A stretch of DNA of 25,887 nucleotides from an uncultured Trueperaceae bacterium (GTDB taxonomy: Bacteria; Deinococcota; Deinococci; Deinococcales; Trueperaceae), in NCBI GenBank assembly GCA_937907415.1, contig CALCHY010000391.1, forward strand, positions 1 to 25,887, in the 5' to 3' direction. Under the pieces are notes generated by a model. It did no database searches and was not told where the DNA came from. It worked only from the letters and a program-made list of their open reading frames with translations. This document shows, one piece after another, positions 18,690 to 25,887 of the stretch (positions are counted from its first letter, which is position 1; every line of letters starts with the position of its first letter). A program made the position numbers and the translations under genes.

Positions 18690-19307
18690 ATGGCTCTGCA
18701 CATCAGCGGCAAGCTCCTGGCCCTCGGGCTAGTGATCTCTGCCCTCATCACCGCCTTCAGCGCACCACGCACGGAACCCGTCGTTCCTGTGGAGCTCGCG
18801 GTCGCCCCCTTCGCTGAGGTTCTTACCGTTTCGGTCGTCGCACCAGTCGGCCTCGCGCTTCAAGGGCCTGACGCTAACCCTCGCATGACTTTGAGGGCAA
18901 CGGGCTACAACTCTCACGAGAGCCAGACAGACGCGTCGCCGTTCACTACCTCCACGGGTGCGAGGACGCGCTTCGGGATCGTGGCGGTAAGCCGCGACCT
19001 GCTAGGCGGCAGCCTGCCATACGGTTCGCTCGTGCGCATCCGTGACCTCGGCAACTATCACACTGGTAGGGGAGCAGGCTCCTTCCAGGCGCTGCTAGAC
19101 GACCAACTCTTCATAGTGGAGGACACCATGCACGCGCGCAAGACGCTGCAGGTGGACGTCTGGTTCGAGAGTTACTCGCAAGCGGTCAGTTGGGGCGTAC
19201 GCAAGGTAGAAGTCGAGCTCATTCGCTACGGTCGTTCAGGCTCCGAGCTCATGCCAGCGGTAGCAACTGACTTCCAGACGGTACCAACACTGCTCGCCTC
19301 GCGCTAA
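18690..19307 (+). CDS. Exported 3D-domain protein (putative cell-wall-active)
   Basis: 205 residues with an N-terminal signal anchor (LALGLVISALITAF). The second half is a 3D domain (double-psi beta-barrel, related to MltA and to YocH/RpfB-like proteins): ATGYNSHESQTDASP, GIVAVSRDLLGGSLPYGSLVRI, IVEDTMH and VDVWFESYSQA. The three Asp that name the domain are D81, D145 and D156, and all are present. 3D proteins are usually peptidoglycan-cleaving or wall-remodelling. The ATG at 18690 follows GGGAGG with good spacing; longer N-terminal extensions lie upstream of the promoter. It is divergent from the GT2–transglycosylase gene and starts a run of four closely spaced genes. Confidence 0.85.
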   Translation: MALHISGKLLALGLVISALITAFSAPRTEPVVPVELAVAPFAEVLTVSVVAPVGLALQGPDANPRMTLRATGYNSHESQTDASPFTTSTGARTRFGIVAVSRDLLGGSLPYGSLVRIRDLGNYHTGRGAGSFQALLDDQLFIVEDTMHARKTLQVDVWFESYSQAVSWGVRKVEVELIRYGRSGSELMPAVATDFQTVPTLLASR

Positions 19308-19315
19308 CCTCAGGC

Positions 19316-20497
19316 GTGCGAACGCTCGTACCCTACCTAGCCTGGCGTCACGTTCGGCGGCGTGGCCTGCAGTCTGCCCTCACCGTTTCGGGGGTGGCCG
19401 TGGGCGTTGCCGTGCTCATCATCGCGCTGTCGTTGACGAACGGCTTCATAGATGAGCTGATCTCGAGCACGCTTCGCGCCACGCCCATGCTCACCCTCCA
19501 GAGCTTCATCCCTGGAGACACGTTGCCGGACGACCCTTCCCTGTTGGCGGCGCTCACCGCCGAGCCGAGCGTGACCGCGGCCGCGCCGTTCCTCTCCGGG
19601 CAGGCGCTGATAGCGCGCCGCGCCAGCCAGTCGCTCGGGGTAACGGCAAGGCAAGGGTTCACGCAGGTGATCGGGATAGACACCGACCTCGAGACTGCCG
19701 TCCTCGACCTTCCGGTCCTAGCCAGCCAAGCGGAGGCGATCTCTCGGTCGGGAGGGGTGGTGCTCGGCTCCAGCCTGGCGCAGTCACTCGGCGTTGCGGT
19801 TGGCGACACCGTCATGCTGCGCGACATAACGGGCGCCACCGCGCAGTTCACGGTGGCAGGCACCTTCCGTGTAGGCAACGAACTCATAGACTCCGTGACC
19901 TCGTACATGTCCCTCGCTAACCTGCAGGACTACCTCGGCGTCGACAACGCCATCACTGGCTACCACTTGCGGCTCGCGAACCCGACTGCAGCGCACTCCG
20001 TCGGCCTTGACCTTGCAGGCAAGTACTCGTTGCGCCCCATCAGTTGGGAGAGCCTCTTCGCGAGCCTCATCTCGCAACTCCGGCTCCAGAAGGCCGTGAT
20101 CGGCGTCGTGGTGTTCCTCATCGTCATCGTGGCGGCCTTCGGCATCACCAACGTGCTCGTCCTTACCGTGTCGGAGAAGACGGAGGACATCGCCATCCTT
20201 AGGGCGCTTGGCGCCTCGGAACGCCAGATCCTGGCGACTTTCACACTCGAAGGGTTCATGCTCGGCGGGGCCGGCACGCTGTTAGGCGCCGTGCTCGGCC
20301 TGCTCGTCGCCGCGTACTTCAAGTTCCAACCGTACCCACTGCCTGGCGACCTGTACTTCATCACCCAGCTGCCTGTGCAACTGCAGGCGTTCGACGTCCT
20401 GTGGGTGTGCGCCGTCTCGCTAGCCACCAGCGTCATCGCTGGGTTGCTGCCCGCACGCCGCGCCTCGCGCCTCGACCCAGTAGCGGTACTGCGCTGA
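19316..20497 (+). CDS. ABC transporter permease, LolC/LolE/MacB-FtsX type
   Basis: 393 residues: an N-terminal TM helix (about 20-40, ALTVSGVAVGVAVLIIALS), a large extracytoplasmic domain (MacB-PCD-like) and three C-terminal TM helices with the FtsX signature ILRALGASERQILATFTLEGFMLGGAGTLLGA (read in part). Such permeases extract lipoproteins (LolCE), export peptides or act as mechanotransmitters with a separate ATPase. No ATPase gene is adjacent in this window, so the partner must be elsewhere. The GTG start lies 8 nt after the 3D-protein stop. Two lipoprotein genes nearby make a LolC role tempting, but that is inference. Confidence 0.87.
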   Translation: MRTLVPYLAWRHVRRRGLQSALTVSGVAVGVAVLIIALSLTNGFIDELISSTLRATPMLTLQSFIPGDTLPDDPSLLAALTAEPSVTAAAPFLSGQALIARRASQSLGVTARQGFTQVIGIDTDLETAVLDLPVLASQAEAISRSGGVVLGSSLAQSLGVAVGDTVMLRDITGATAQFTVAGTFRVGNELIDSVTSYMSLANLQDYLGVDNAITGYHLRLANPTAAHSVGLDLAGKYSLRPISWESLFASLISQLRLQKAVIGVVVFLIVIVAAFGITNVLVLTVSEKTEDIAILRALGASERQILATFTLEGFMLGGAGTLLGAVLGLLVAAYFKFQPYPLPGDLYFITQLPVQLQAFDVLWVCAVSLATSVIAGLLPARRASRLDPVAVLR

Positions 20498-21024
20498 TGG
20501 CTGGCGCCAAGCGCCGCAGGCCGCCTGGACCCCTGAAGCCAGAGCGCGCCTGGGACTACCTGCTGTTTTTGCTCTCGCGCCGCATGTACACCACCGCGGA
20601 ACTCGTGGAGAAGCTGAGGCGGCGCGGCATCGACGAGCCAGACGCACAGCGCTTGATCGCCCGACTAGCCGAGCTCCAACTAGTGGACGACGCTACTTAC
20701 ACCACCATGTACATCGGCTCGCGCTCCGCCTCACGTGGGCGGCTCGGGTTGCGGCAGGAGCTGAGGCGTAAAGGCGTCGCTCCTGAACTCGTGGACGAGG
20801 GCTTGGCCGAGTTGACGCCAGAGGCGCAGCTGTCCTCCGCCACCGCTCTGCTCGAGAAGAACGCTTGGCGCTACCGCCCGCCGGAGCCAGAACCAGGAGC
20901 GAACAGGGAGCTGCTTCTGAAGGCCCGCGCCAAGGCGTTCGCGTTCCTCGCACGCAGGGGCTTCGCGGCGGACGCCGTCAGTGGCGCCATCGCTGCGGTC
21001 GGTTGGTTCGACGATGACGACTGA
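20497..21024 (+). CDS. recX: RecX-family regulatory protein
   Basis: 175 residues, helix-rich with the RecX three-helix repeats: WDYLLFLLSRRMYTTAELVEKLRRRGI, then IARLAELQLVDDATYTTMYIGSR and LRQELRRKGVAPELVDEGLAEL (each read in part). RecX binds RecA filaments and limits their activity. The ATG at 20497 overlaps the permease stop by one base; upstream in-frame extensions lie inside the permease gene. recA is not in this window. The downstream DUF3565 gene overlaps it by 11 nt. Confidence 0.88.
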   Translation: MAGAKRRRPPGPLKPERAWDYLLFLLSRRMYTTAELVEKLRRRGIDEPDAQRLIARLAELQLVDDATYTTMYIGSRSASRGRLGLRQELRRKGVAPELVDEGLAELTPEAQLSSATALLEKNAWRYRPPEPEPGANRELLLKARAKAFAFLARRGFAADAVSGAIAAVGWFDDDD

Positions 21025-21223
21025 AGGCGACTGGTCACGGCGCATAGTCGGGTTCACTCAAGACGATGACGGGCATTGGGTTGCGCTCCTGGAGTGCGGG
21101 CACAGGCAACACGTGCGGCACGAACCGCCGCTGGTTACGCGTGAGTGGGTGCTCACCGAGGAAGGGCGTGCATCGCGCATCGGCGCGACGCTGCAGTGCG
21201 CACATTGCCGTGGGGCCGCTTGA
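21014..21223 (+). CDS. DUF3565 family small protein
   Basis: 69 residues from ATG 21014, overlapping the end of recX. The pattern IVGFTQDDDGHWVALLECGHRQHVRHEPPL, read in part, followed by WVLTEEGRA and a final CAHC, matches DUF3565 as I know it. C-G-H and C-x-x-C suggest a bound metal ion. The function is unknown. An upstream in-frame ATG at 20981 would lie deeper in recX and is less likely. Its stop codon overlaps the -35 of the tRNA promoter. Confidence 0.8.
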   Translation: MTTEGDWSRRIVGFTQDDDGHWVALLECGHRQHVRHEPPLVTREWVLTEEGRASRIGATLQCAHCRGAA

Positions 21224-21248
21224 CCCGCGCCAAGCGCCTCGGTAGACT
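21220..21248 (+). promoter_or_regulatory. Promoter of tRNA-Pro
   Basis: TTGACC (21220-21225), 17 nt, TAGACT (21243-21248). The -35 overlaps the stop codon of the DUF3565 gene. A start near 21255 lies only about 6 nt before the mature tRNA. Confidence 0.65.
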
Positions 21249-21260
21249 CACAAGTTGCGT

Positions 21261-21338
<78 letters not shown>

Positions 21339-21339
21339 T

Positions 21340-21376
21340 CGGCGGGACTCCCCTGGAGCCCCGCCGCTATTCTTTT
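21340..21376 (+). terminator. Rho-independent terminator of tRNA-Pro
   Basis: CGGCGGG (21340-21346) pairs with CCCGCCG (21360-21366), with an inner CTCC/GGAG stem, and is followed by CTATTCTTTT. It begins directly after the tRNA CCA. The convergent thioesterase gene ends at 21375. Confidence 0.8.
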
Positions 21377-21809
21377 AGCCGTCCAGCACGGCTAACGTGC
21401 AGCGCGACACGCACACCAGCCGCCCCTCCTCATCGCGGATCTCGACCGCCCACACGTGCGTGCTGCGGCCAAGGTGGATGGGCGTGGCGGTCGCCGTTAC
21501 CGTTCCGCTAGTCACTGCCCGCAAGTGGTTAGCGTTGATCTCGAGCCCCACCGCCCGTTGCCCCTCGTGCTTCAGCGCCGCCGTTGCACCGATGCTCGCG
21601 ACCGTTTCCGCTAACGCCACCGAGGCCCCACCGTGCATGATGCCGTGAGGTTGATGGTGCCGTGCAGTGACTGGCATGGTCGCCACGACGCGCTCGAGGG
21701 ATACCTCGACGATGTCGATGCCGAGCGTGCGCATGAGTGATTCTGCTTGCGAGAGTAAGGCGCTTGCCAGCGCGGCGGCGCGGTTGGCCTCATCGTGTGC
21801 TGCCGTCAT
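21375..21809 (-). CDS. Hotdog-fold thioesterase (PaaI/YdiI type)
   Basis: 144 residues forming one 4HBT hotdog domain. The motif [22 protein letters not shown] (read in part) contains the HGG turn and the catalytic Glu of the PaaI/MenI group, which splits acyl-CoA thioesters. The last strands ([26 protein letters not shown], in part) complete the fold. The substrate is not evident; candidates are phenylacetyl-CoA derivatives or 1,4-dihydroxy-2-naphthoyl-CoA. The gene is probably leaderless: on the minus strand TATGGT (21815-21820) is followed by 5 nt and ATG. Confidence 0.88.
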   Translation of the reverse strand: MTAAHDEANRAAALASALLSQAESLMRTLGIDIVEVSLERVVATMPVTARHHQPHGIMHGGASVALAETVASIGATAALKHEGQRAVGLEINANHLRAVTSGTVTATATPIHLGRSTHVWAVEIRDEEGRLVCVSRCTLAVLDG

Positions 21810-21814
21810 GCCGC

Positions 21815-21820
21815 ACCATA
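21815..21820 (-). promoter_or_regulatory. -10 box of a leaderless promoter (thioesterase)
   Basis: On the minus strand TATGGT is followed by GCGGC and the ATG at 21809. Spacing is 5 nt, as for the amidase gene. There is no Shine-Dalgarno. Confidence 0.45.
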
Positions 21821-21860
21821 CGTCACGAGTTGCGAGCGGCGGCTGGCGGCCACGCGGTTG

Positions 21861-21866
21861 TAGAGT
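21861..21866 (+). promoter_or_regulatory. Candidate -10 box for the VUT-family gene
   Basis: TAGAGT lies 41 nt before the ATG at 21908, giving a leader of about 35 nt with GGAAAGTCGGAG in it. The -35 is not evident. I see no preQ1 riboswitch in the leader. Confidence 0.3.
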
Positions 21867-21907
21867 AGACGGCGCGCGGCAGGAAAGTCGGAGCCGCGGC
21901 CTTACTC

Positions 21908-22837
21908 ATGGAACTCGCGATCGACAATCACCGCAGTTGGCGGTCTCTCTTGGCCGTGATCGTGTTGGGTGTGGCCTTGGGCGGCGGCCCTACTGCCCTG
22001 GCGTGGTTCTCCACCTTCGGACCGACGCCAGTGGCGCGCCTGCCGCTCCTCGCGCTCGTCCTCTTCGGGCTGCTCTTCGTTGGCGCCGTGACGGACCTGC
22101 GGAGCGTGGCCACCAGCCGCACCGGGTCGGCGACCGCTCGCGATGTGCTCGCCTGCGGCCTCGCAGTGGGTGTTGTGCTGGCGGCGGCGGGCGTCGGGCG
22201 TTGGGAGTATCTCCTCGCGCCTGCCAGCCTCGCGGTGGCGCTCGTGCTCCTGGCGGGCGCGTCTCACCGAGGCGGCTTAGCGCAGCGCGTGAGCCTAGTC
22301 GCGGCCGCCACGACTTACGTCGCCGCCACGCTCATGGCGAACTTCACCCTTGACTCGTTCATTCCCCTCGGCGACTTCTTCCTCCTGAACGTCGGCACGC
22401 TGTTCTTCGGCTTGACGTTCACGCAACGCGACCGCGTTCACCGGCACGGCCGCAAGGCCGTTTACAGCATGATCCTCGTGGCAGCCTGCGCCAACGTCGC
22501 GTTGGCGGCGGCACTCGGCACGCCTTTGCGGTACGTGGCGGTGTCGTTCTTCACGATCTTGGTGGCGGAGACCGCAGACACCGAGGTTTATCAGCGCCTC
22601 TTGAAGCGCCCGTGGCTAACGCGGGTGGCGGCGTCGAACGCAGTAAGCGCGCCGCTCGACACGGTGATCTTCACGCTGCTGGCGTTCTGGGGCGAGGAGT
22701 TCGCGACCACGGCGTGGCTGTCTCAAGTGATCGTCACGGACCTGCTCGTCAAGTACGCCAGCGGCATCGTGGCCGCCCTCGGCATGATCGCACTCGTGCG
22801 CGGCGTCTTCCCTGGGCGCGCCGTCGAGGACGCCTGA
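21908..22837 (+). CDS. VUT/YhhQ-like transporter (putative queuosine precursor uptake)
   Basis: 309 residues with about eight or nine TM helices. The last 190 residues match the VUT (vitamin uptake)/YhhQ pattern: ILVAETADTEVYQRLLKRPW, then RVAASNAVSAPLDTVIFTLLAFWGE (in part), where Asn, Ser and Asp in helices are conserved in queuosine precursor carriers. Typical YhhQ proteins have about 220 residues; here some 90 N-terminal residues add extra hydrophobic helices. A tgt gene at 10410 supports use of preQ1/preQ0, but the two genes are 10 kb apart. The ATG lacks a close Shine-Dalgarno. Another small-vitamin substrate is possible. Confidence 0.72.
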   Translation: MELAIDNHRSWRSLLAVIVLGVALGGGPTALAWFSTFGPTPVARLPLLALVLFGLLFVGAVTDLRSVATSRTGSATARDVLACGLAVGVVLAAAGVGRWEYLLAPASLAVALVLLAGASHRGGLAQRVSLVAAATTYVAATLMANFTLDSFIPLGDFFLLNVGTLFFGLTFTQRDRVHRHGRKAVYSMILVAACANVALAAALGTPLRYVAVSFFTILVAETADTEVYQRLLKRPWLTRVAASNAVSAPLDTVIFTLLAFWGEEFATTAWLSQVIVTDLLVKYASGIVAALGMIALVRGVFPGRAVEDA

Positions 22838-22861
22838 CGCCACTTGGGGCCGTGCTAGTCT
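22834..22861 (+). promoter_or_regulatory. Promoter of the MaoC-like gene
   Basis: CTGACG (22834-22839), 16 nt, then TAGTCT (22856-22861) with an extended TGC. The -35 contains the stop codon of the VUT gene. The start would lie near 22868, giving a 40-nt leader with GGAAGGA before ATG 22908. Confidence 0.55.
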
Positions 22862-22907
22862 CGCTTCATCACCAAGCCGCCTAAGCGCGTTGACCGGAAG
22901 GACGAAA

Positions 22908-23363
22908 ATGGCACCAGCTTCCATCGCCGAGCTGCAAGGGCTCGTCGGCACCACTTTCGGGCCATCACCCTCAGTCTGCATCGACCAGGAGCGCATCAGC
23001 GCCTTCGCTGACGCCACCCTCGACCACCAATGGATTCACGTGGACCCCGTCAGGGCCGCGGCCGGGCCGTTCGGGAAGACGGTGGCGCACGGTTACCTGA
23101 CGTTGTCGCTGCTGGTCGACATGATCTCCAACATGGACTTCTTCCCACCCGGGTTGAGTCTCATCGTCAACTACGGCATCGACAAGCTGCGCTTTCCTGC
23201 GCCTGTTCCCGTCGGCTCGCACGTCCGCGCAACGGCTCTCCTCGCCAAGCTCGAGCCGAAGGGCGAGGGTCGCTGGCTAGCCACCCTGACGTGCCGCGTG
23301 GAGGCCGAAGGCGCCACCACGCCCGCGCTCGTCGCCGACGTCCTCTACCTGCTCGTCGCCTGA
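22908..23363 (+). CDS. MaoC-like (R)-specific enoyl-CoA hydratase
   Basis: 151 residues in one hotdog domain. The hydratase-2 motif is FADATLDHQWIHVDP with catalytic Asp39 and His44, followed by GPFGKTVAHGYLTLSLL and NYGIDKLRFPAPVPVGSHVR. The enzyme hydrates trans-2-enoyl-CoA, as in fatty-acid or PHA metabolism. ATG 22908 is chosen because GGAAGGA lies 5 nt upstream; an ATG/ACG extension at 22890 has no ribosome site. It converges with the amidase gene and the two coding regions overlap by 19 nt. Confidence 0.9.
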   Translation: MAPASIAELQGLVGTTFGPSPSVCIDQERISAFADATLDHQWIHVDPVRAAAGPFGKTVAHGYLTLSLLVDMISNMDFFPPGLSLIVNYGIDKLRFPAPVPVGSHVRATALLAKLEPKGEGRWLATLTCRVEAEGATTPALVADVLYLLVA

Positions 23364-24703
23364 CCCTCGACCGCCGCGGCGATGGCCAACGCGAGCTCCT
23401 CTTCGTGCGGGCGCGTGACCAGCATCAGACCGATCGAGAGGCCGGCGGGCGTGGTCGCGCACGGCACGCTAACGGCAGGGCTGCCTAGAAAGTTGAAAGG
23501 CGCGGTGTTGCGCAAGATGAGGTTGTTCTCGCGGTGGTACGCATCGTCGTCCGTGAGGATGCTGGCCGTCTGCACCGCAACGTGTGGGATGGTGGGCGCC
23601 ACCAGGGCGTCGATGCCCGTCAGTTCGCTCCAGAAGCGCCGCTGGAAGCTCGCGCGCGCGTAAACGAGCCTGATGTAATCGCTCGACGGCCTGCCCTTGA
23701 AGCGCAGCACGCGCTGCAGCACGCGCGGGTCGAACTCATCCGGCTGCGCCTCGAACTCCTCCTGGTAAAGGGCCCAGACCTCGTGACTAGCGAACGAACC
23801 GAAGCGGTCGTAAGCGCCAGGCGCCTCTAGCAAGAGTGGGAGCGGCGCGCGGCGCACCTCGTGACCGAGGGCCTCGAGCTTAGCCAAGCCAGACTCGAAA
23901 CCTGCGGCCGTGTCGGCGTCGAGGTCGTCAGTCAGCAGCGTCGTTGGGGCTAAGAACGTGAGCTTGCCGCGCTGAGCCTCGAGGGCCCGCGGCGGCTCAG
24001 CGACCATGGCAAGGTAGAGCGCCCAGGCATCCGCAGCCGTTCTAGCCATCGGTCCCAGGGTGTCCAGGGTGGTCGACAACGCCATGCAGCCATCGGTCGG
24101 CACGCGGCCGTCCGTGACCTTGAGACCCACGACGCCGTTGACGGCGGCTGGAATGCGCACGCTGCCGCCCGTGTCCGACCCGACCGCCGCTGCCGCCAAA
24201 CCGGCCGCTACCGCCACGCCGGAACCTGACGAGGAGCCGCCGGGGATGCGGCTCGGGTCAAGCGCGCAGCCCGGCGTGCCGAAGTGCGGGTTGATGCCGA
24301 TCCCGGAGTACGCGAGCTCTGTCATGTTCGTCTTGCCTAGGAACACGGCGCCGGCCGCGTCTAGGCGGGCGGCTACGGGCGCGTCGTCCGTCTCGGGAGC
24401 CCGCCTCGCCATGACCGTGGAACCGGCGGCCGTGACGTCGCCAGCGGTGCCGACGAGGTCCTTGATGGCGATCGGCACCCCTAAGAGCGGGCCGCCGTCA
24501 AGGCCGTCTTCGAAGCGCCTCTTGGCGCCACGCGCTTGCCTAAGGGCCCGCTGCGCGGAAACCGTGCGGTAGACGCGGTTGCCCTCCGGATGCTGCTCTA
24601 TGGCCGCCAGGTAAGCCTCGGTGACGGTGACTGGGTCGAGTGAGCCATCGCGGTAACGCCGCGCTAGTTCGCTGAGCGTCAGCGACGTGATGTGCTGGTG
24701 CAT
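23345..24703 (-). CDS. Amidase-signature family hydrolase
   Basis: 452 residues with the complete Ser-cisSer-Lys triad: K81 in GVPIAIKDL, cis-Ser S157 in RIPGGSSSGSGVA and nucleophile S181 in GSDTGGSVRIPA, spaced as in the family. Such enzymes hydrolyse amides; relatives include GatA, but no gatB or gatC gene is near, so I read it as a general amidase. The tail after residue 230 is variable. The start ATG 24703 is supported by a leaderless-type promoter 5 nt upstream. It diverges from a small unknown gene at 24754. Confidence 0.92.
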   Translation of the reverse strand: MHQHITSLTLSELARRYRDGSLDPVTVTEAYLAAIEQHPEGNRVYRTVSAQRALRQARGAKRRFEDGLDGGPLLGVPIAIKDLVGTAGDVTAAGSTVMARRAPETDDAPVAARLDAAGAVFLGKTNMTELAYSGIGINPHFGTPGCALDPSRIPGGSSSGSGVAVAAGLAAAAVGSDTGGSVRIPAAVNGVVGLKVTDGRVPTDGCMALSTTLDTLGPMARTAADAWALYLAMVAEPPRALEAQRGKLTFLAPTTLLTDDLDADTAAGFESGLAKLEALGHEVRRAPLPLLLEAPGAYDRFGSFASHEVWALYQEEFEAQPDEFDPRVLQRVLRFKGRPSSDYIRLVYARASFQRRFWSELTGIDALVAPTIPHVAVQTASILTDDDAYHRENNLILRNTAPFNFLGSPAVSVPCATTPAGLSIGLMLVTRPHEEELALAIAAAVEGQATSR

Positions 24704-24708
24704 GCGGC

Positions 24709-24714
24709 AGGATA
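24709..24714 (-). promoter_or_regulatory. -10 box of a leaderless promoter (amidase)
   Basis: On the minus strand TATCCT is followed by GCCGC and the ATG at 24703. The divergent gene has its own -10 at 24742-24747, only 27 nt away, so the two promoters are back to back. Confidence 0.5.
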
Positions 24715-24741
24715 CCGCGAGGCTGACGGCAGCGGCCGCGG

Positions 24742-24747
24742 TAGGAT
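24742..24747 (+). promoter_or_regulatory. -10 box of a leaderless promoter (24754 gene)
   Basis: TAGGAT, then 6 nt (GCTGCC), then ATG at 24754. This repeats the 6-nt spacing of ansA, mce and proC. Confidence 0.5.
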
Positions 24748-24753
24748 GCTGCC

Positions 24754-25038
24754 ATGCAGCGCACCCGCGCCGAACTAGAAGCCATGAGCCAAGAAGACCT
24801 CGTCAACCGCGTGCTGGAGTGCCAGGACATGCTGCGCGAGGGTCTCGCCGTACGCGCGTCACTACACGCTGTGCTGAACACCGTCCTCAACGCCAAGAGC
24901 GACGAGGTTGCCCGCTTCGCGGACTCTGTCGACGCCACTCTCGACCCCCAGGAGCTTGAACTAAAGCGTGCCTGGGCGGCGGCGAGGCACGCGGTGTCTA
25001 ACCCGCTCGGGGCGGCGCGTAAGCGGCAAGGAGCCTGA
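24754..25038 (+). CDS. Small helical protein of unknown function
   Basis: 94 residues, acidic and helical, beginning MQRTRAELEAMSQEDLVNRV with heptad-like spacing and ending in a basic tail (LGAARKRQGA). No domain is recognised. The reading frame is supported by a start codon placed exactly 6 nt after a -10 box and by a length typical of small regulators or chaperone-like proteins. It is divergent from the amidase gene. A CGCCG-CCC-CGGCG hairpin at 25044-25056 follows and may end transcription. Confidence 0.6.
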   Translation: MQRTRAELEAMSQEDLVNRVLECQDMLREGLAVRASLHAVLNTVLNAKSDEVARFADSVDATLDPQELELKRAWAAARHAVSNPLGAARKRQGA

Positions 25039-25043
25039 GCTAG

Positions 25044-25056
25044 CGCCGCCCCGGCG
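25044..25056. terminator. Short GC-rich hairpin between convergent genes
   Basis: CGCCG and CGGCG flank CCC. It lies between the small gene's stop and the SDR stop and has no U-tract, so it is a weak, possibly bidirectional terminator. Confidence 0.3.
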
Positions 25057-25070
25057 GTGATCAGCGGCCC

Positions 25071-25820
25071 TCAGCCCGCCAGCCAACCCCCGTCGATCGG
25101 GTAGTAGGCGCCAGTGATGTACGAGGCGTCGTCACTGCAGAGGAACACGATCAACTTGGCGATCTCGCTCGGATCGGCGAAGCGCTTCAGTGGCGTAACG
25201 CTCTTGAGCCAGGCCGTGGTTTGTTCATCTTCAAAGATGGCCGAAGTCATGCCCGTCTTCACCACACCCGGTCCGATCGAGTTGACCCTGACGCCCTGCG
25301 GCGCGTAAGTGAGCGCCGCCGACTGGGTGAGGCCCCGCACCGCGTGCTTGCTCGTCGAGTAGGACGGGTCGCCTGCGCTGGCACGCTCGCCCATGGTGCT
25401 CGACAGGTTCACGATGGCGCCGCCCCGCTTCAGGAGTTCAGGCGCTGCGTGCTTGATCCCGAGGAACGTGCCGACGACGTTCACGTCCAACACCCGCCGG
25501 AAAGCGTCCAACGTCACCTCGTGCGGCGGCACGTTGGGCCCCGCAGCCGAGATGCCCGCGTTGTTGACGAGGTAATCGATGCCGCCAAATTCCGCGACCG
25601 TGGCAGCCACCATCGCGGCTACCGACTCCTCGCTGCCGACGTCGACCTTCACGAACTTGCCTCGCCCGCCCGCCGCCTCGATGAGCCGAACGGTTTCCGC
25701 GCCGCCCTCCTCAGCGTAGTCCGCCACCATCACGCTAGCGCCGCGCGAGACGAACTCGAGCGCCACCGCCCGGCCGATACCTGACCCTGAGCCCGTCACC
25801 AATGCAACTTTGTCTCTCAT
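25071..25820 (-). CDS. Short-chain dehydrogenase/reductase (classical SDR)
   Basis: 249 residues with the Rossmann motif TGSGSGIG (10-17), NNAG (86-89), N114, S140/141, and YSTSK with Y154 and K158. Asp34 at the end of the second strand favours NAD(H) over NADP(H). The C-terminus reads ASYITGAYYPIDGGWLAG, typical of glucose-1-dehydrogenase-like SDRs. The substrate is not determinable. The ATG follows AAGGAG (25830-25835 on this strand) with 9 nt spacing. Confidence 0.92.
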   Translation of the reverse strand: MRDKVALVTGSGSGIGRAVALEFVSRGASVMVADYAEEGGAETVRLIEAAGGRGKFVKVDVGSEESVAAMVAATVAEFGGIDYLVNNAGISAAGPNVPPHEVTLDAFRRVLDVNVVGTFLGIKHAAPELLKRGGAIVNLSSTMGERASAGDPSYSTSKHAVRGLTQSAALTYAPQGVRVNSIGPGVVKTGMTSAIFEDEQTTAWLKSVTPLKRFADPSEIAKLIVFLCSDDASYITGAYYPIDGGWLAG

Positions 25821-25831
25821 ACCGTCACACT

Positions 25832-25844
25832 CCTTGACTCAAGG
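25832..25844 (-). promoter_or_regulatory. Inverted repeat overlapping the SDR ribosome site
   Basis: CCTTGA-C-TCAAGG is a 6-bp inverted repeat with one central base. It overlaps the AAGGAG of the SDR gene. It may be a DNA operator, since a 1-nt loop is too small for an RNA hairpin. Confidence 0.4.
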
Positions 25845-25887
25845 TTACGTGAGCCGAGCAGGGACTTATTACCTGGAGCGCCGCCCA

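Noticed and set aside
21841..21907. preQ1 riboswitch before the VUT/YhhQ-like gene
   Set aside because: No C-rich loop with A-rich tail or other preQ1 pattern; the leader is short and GC-rich.
23345..24703. gatA (Glu-tRNA amidotransferase subunit A)
   Set aside because: The amidase signature is shared, but gatB and gatC are not adjacent and the C-terminal part does not show the GatA pattern I know.

Overview
The window is GC-rich, gene-dense bacterial chromosome. I infer a Deinococcota member of the Truepera type. The support is the argG–GNAT–argH–short NAGS-type acetyltransferase order, several genes whose -10 box lies exactly 5-6 nt before the start codon (leaderless transcripts, common in Deinococcus), lipoprotein signals pointing to a diderm-like envelope, and a c-di-GMP-II type riboswitch, a class I recall mainly from Clostridia and Deinococci. 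No 16S or database search was possible, so the taxon is an inference. I see no insertion sequence, prophage or CRISPR array.

Layout. 1-3020: the 3' part of a large membrane protein (propeller-like and TPR-like regions) and an EamA/DMT exporter. 3001-7048: an arginine operon (argG, GNAT, argH, argA-like GNAT) behind a promoter and a structured leader of about 250 nt. 7064-10413: L-asparaginase, methylmalonyl-CoA epimerase-like protein, VanZ-like protein, proC and a secreted protein; three of these appear leaderless. 10410-11681 (minus): tgt. 11682-12114: a long leader carrying two tandem c-di-GMP-II aptamer-like RNAs. 12115-15613: two paralogous GH26-like lipoproteins and a secreted GSDH/sorbosone-dehydrogenase-like propeller. 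15639-18458 (minus): a 939-residue processive GT2 glycosyltransferase joined to a lytic-transglycosylase-like domain. 18690-21223: a 3D-domain envelope protein, a LolC/FtsX-like permease, recX and a DUF3565 protein, followed by tRNA-Pro(CGG). 21375-25820: a hotdog thioesterase, a VUT/YhhQ-like transporter, a MaoC hydratase, an amidase, a small unknown protein and an SDR oxidoreductase.

The most interesting part is 11739-18689. It looks like a c-di-GMP-responsive extracellular polysaccharide module: tandem aptamers control export of GH26-like hydrolases, and the convergent neighbour is a membrane polysaccharide synthase carrying its own extracytoplasmic transglycosylase-like domain. The aptamer call rests on the conserved GGGCGCTTG...AGCGCAACCGGCC pattern and on compensatory changes between the two copies. 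The pathway link is inference. A second regulatory feature is the argG leader, which contains a short Arg-containing ORF and a strong hairpin whose loop can pair with upstream sequence. tgt and the VUT/YhhQ-like transporter together suggest queuosine precursor salvage and tRNA modification.
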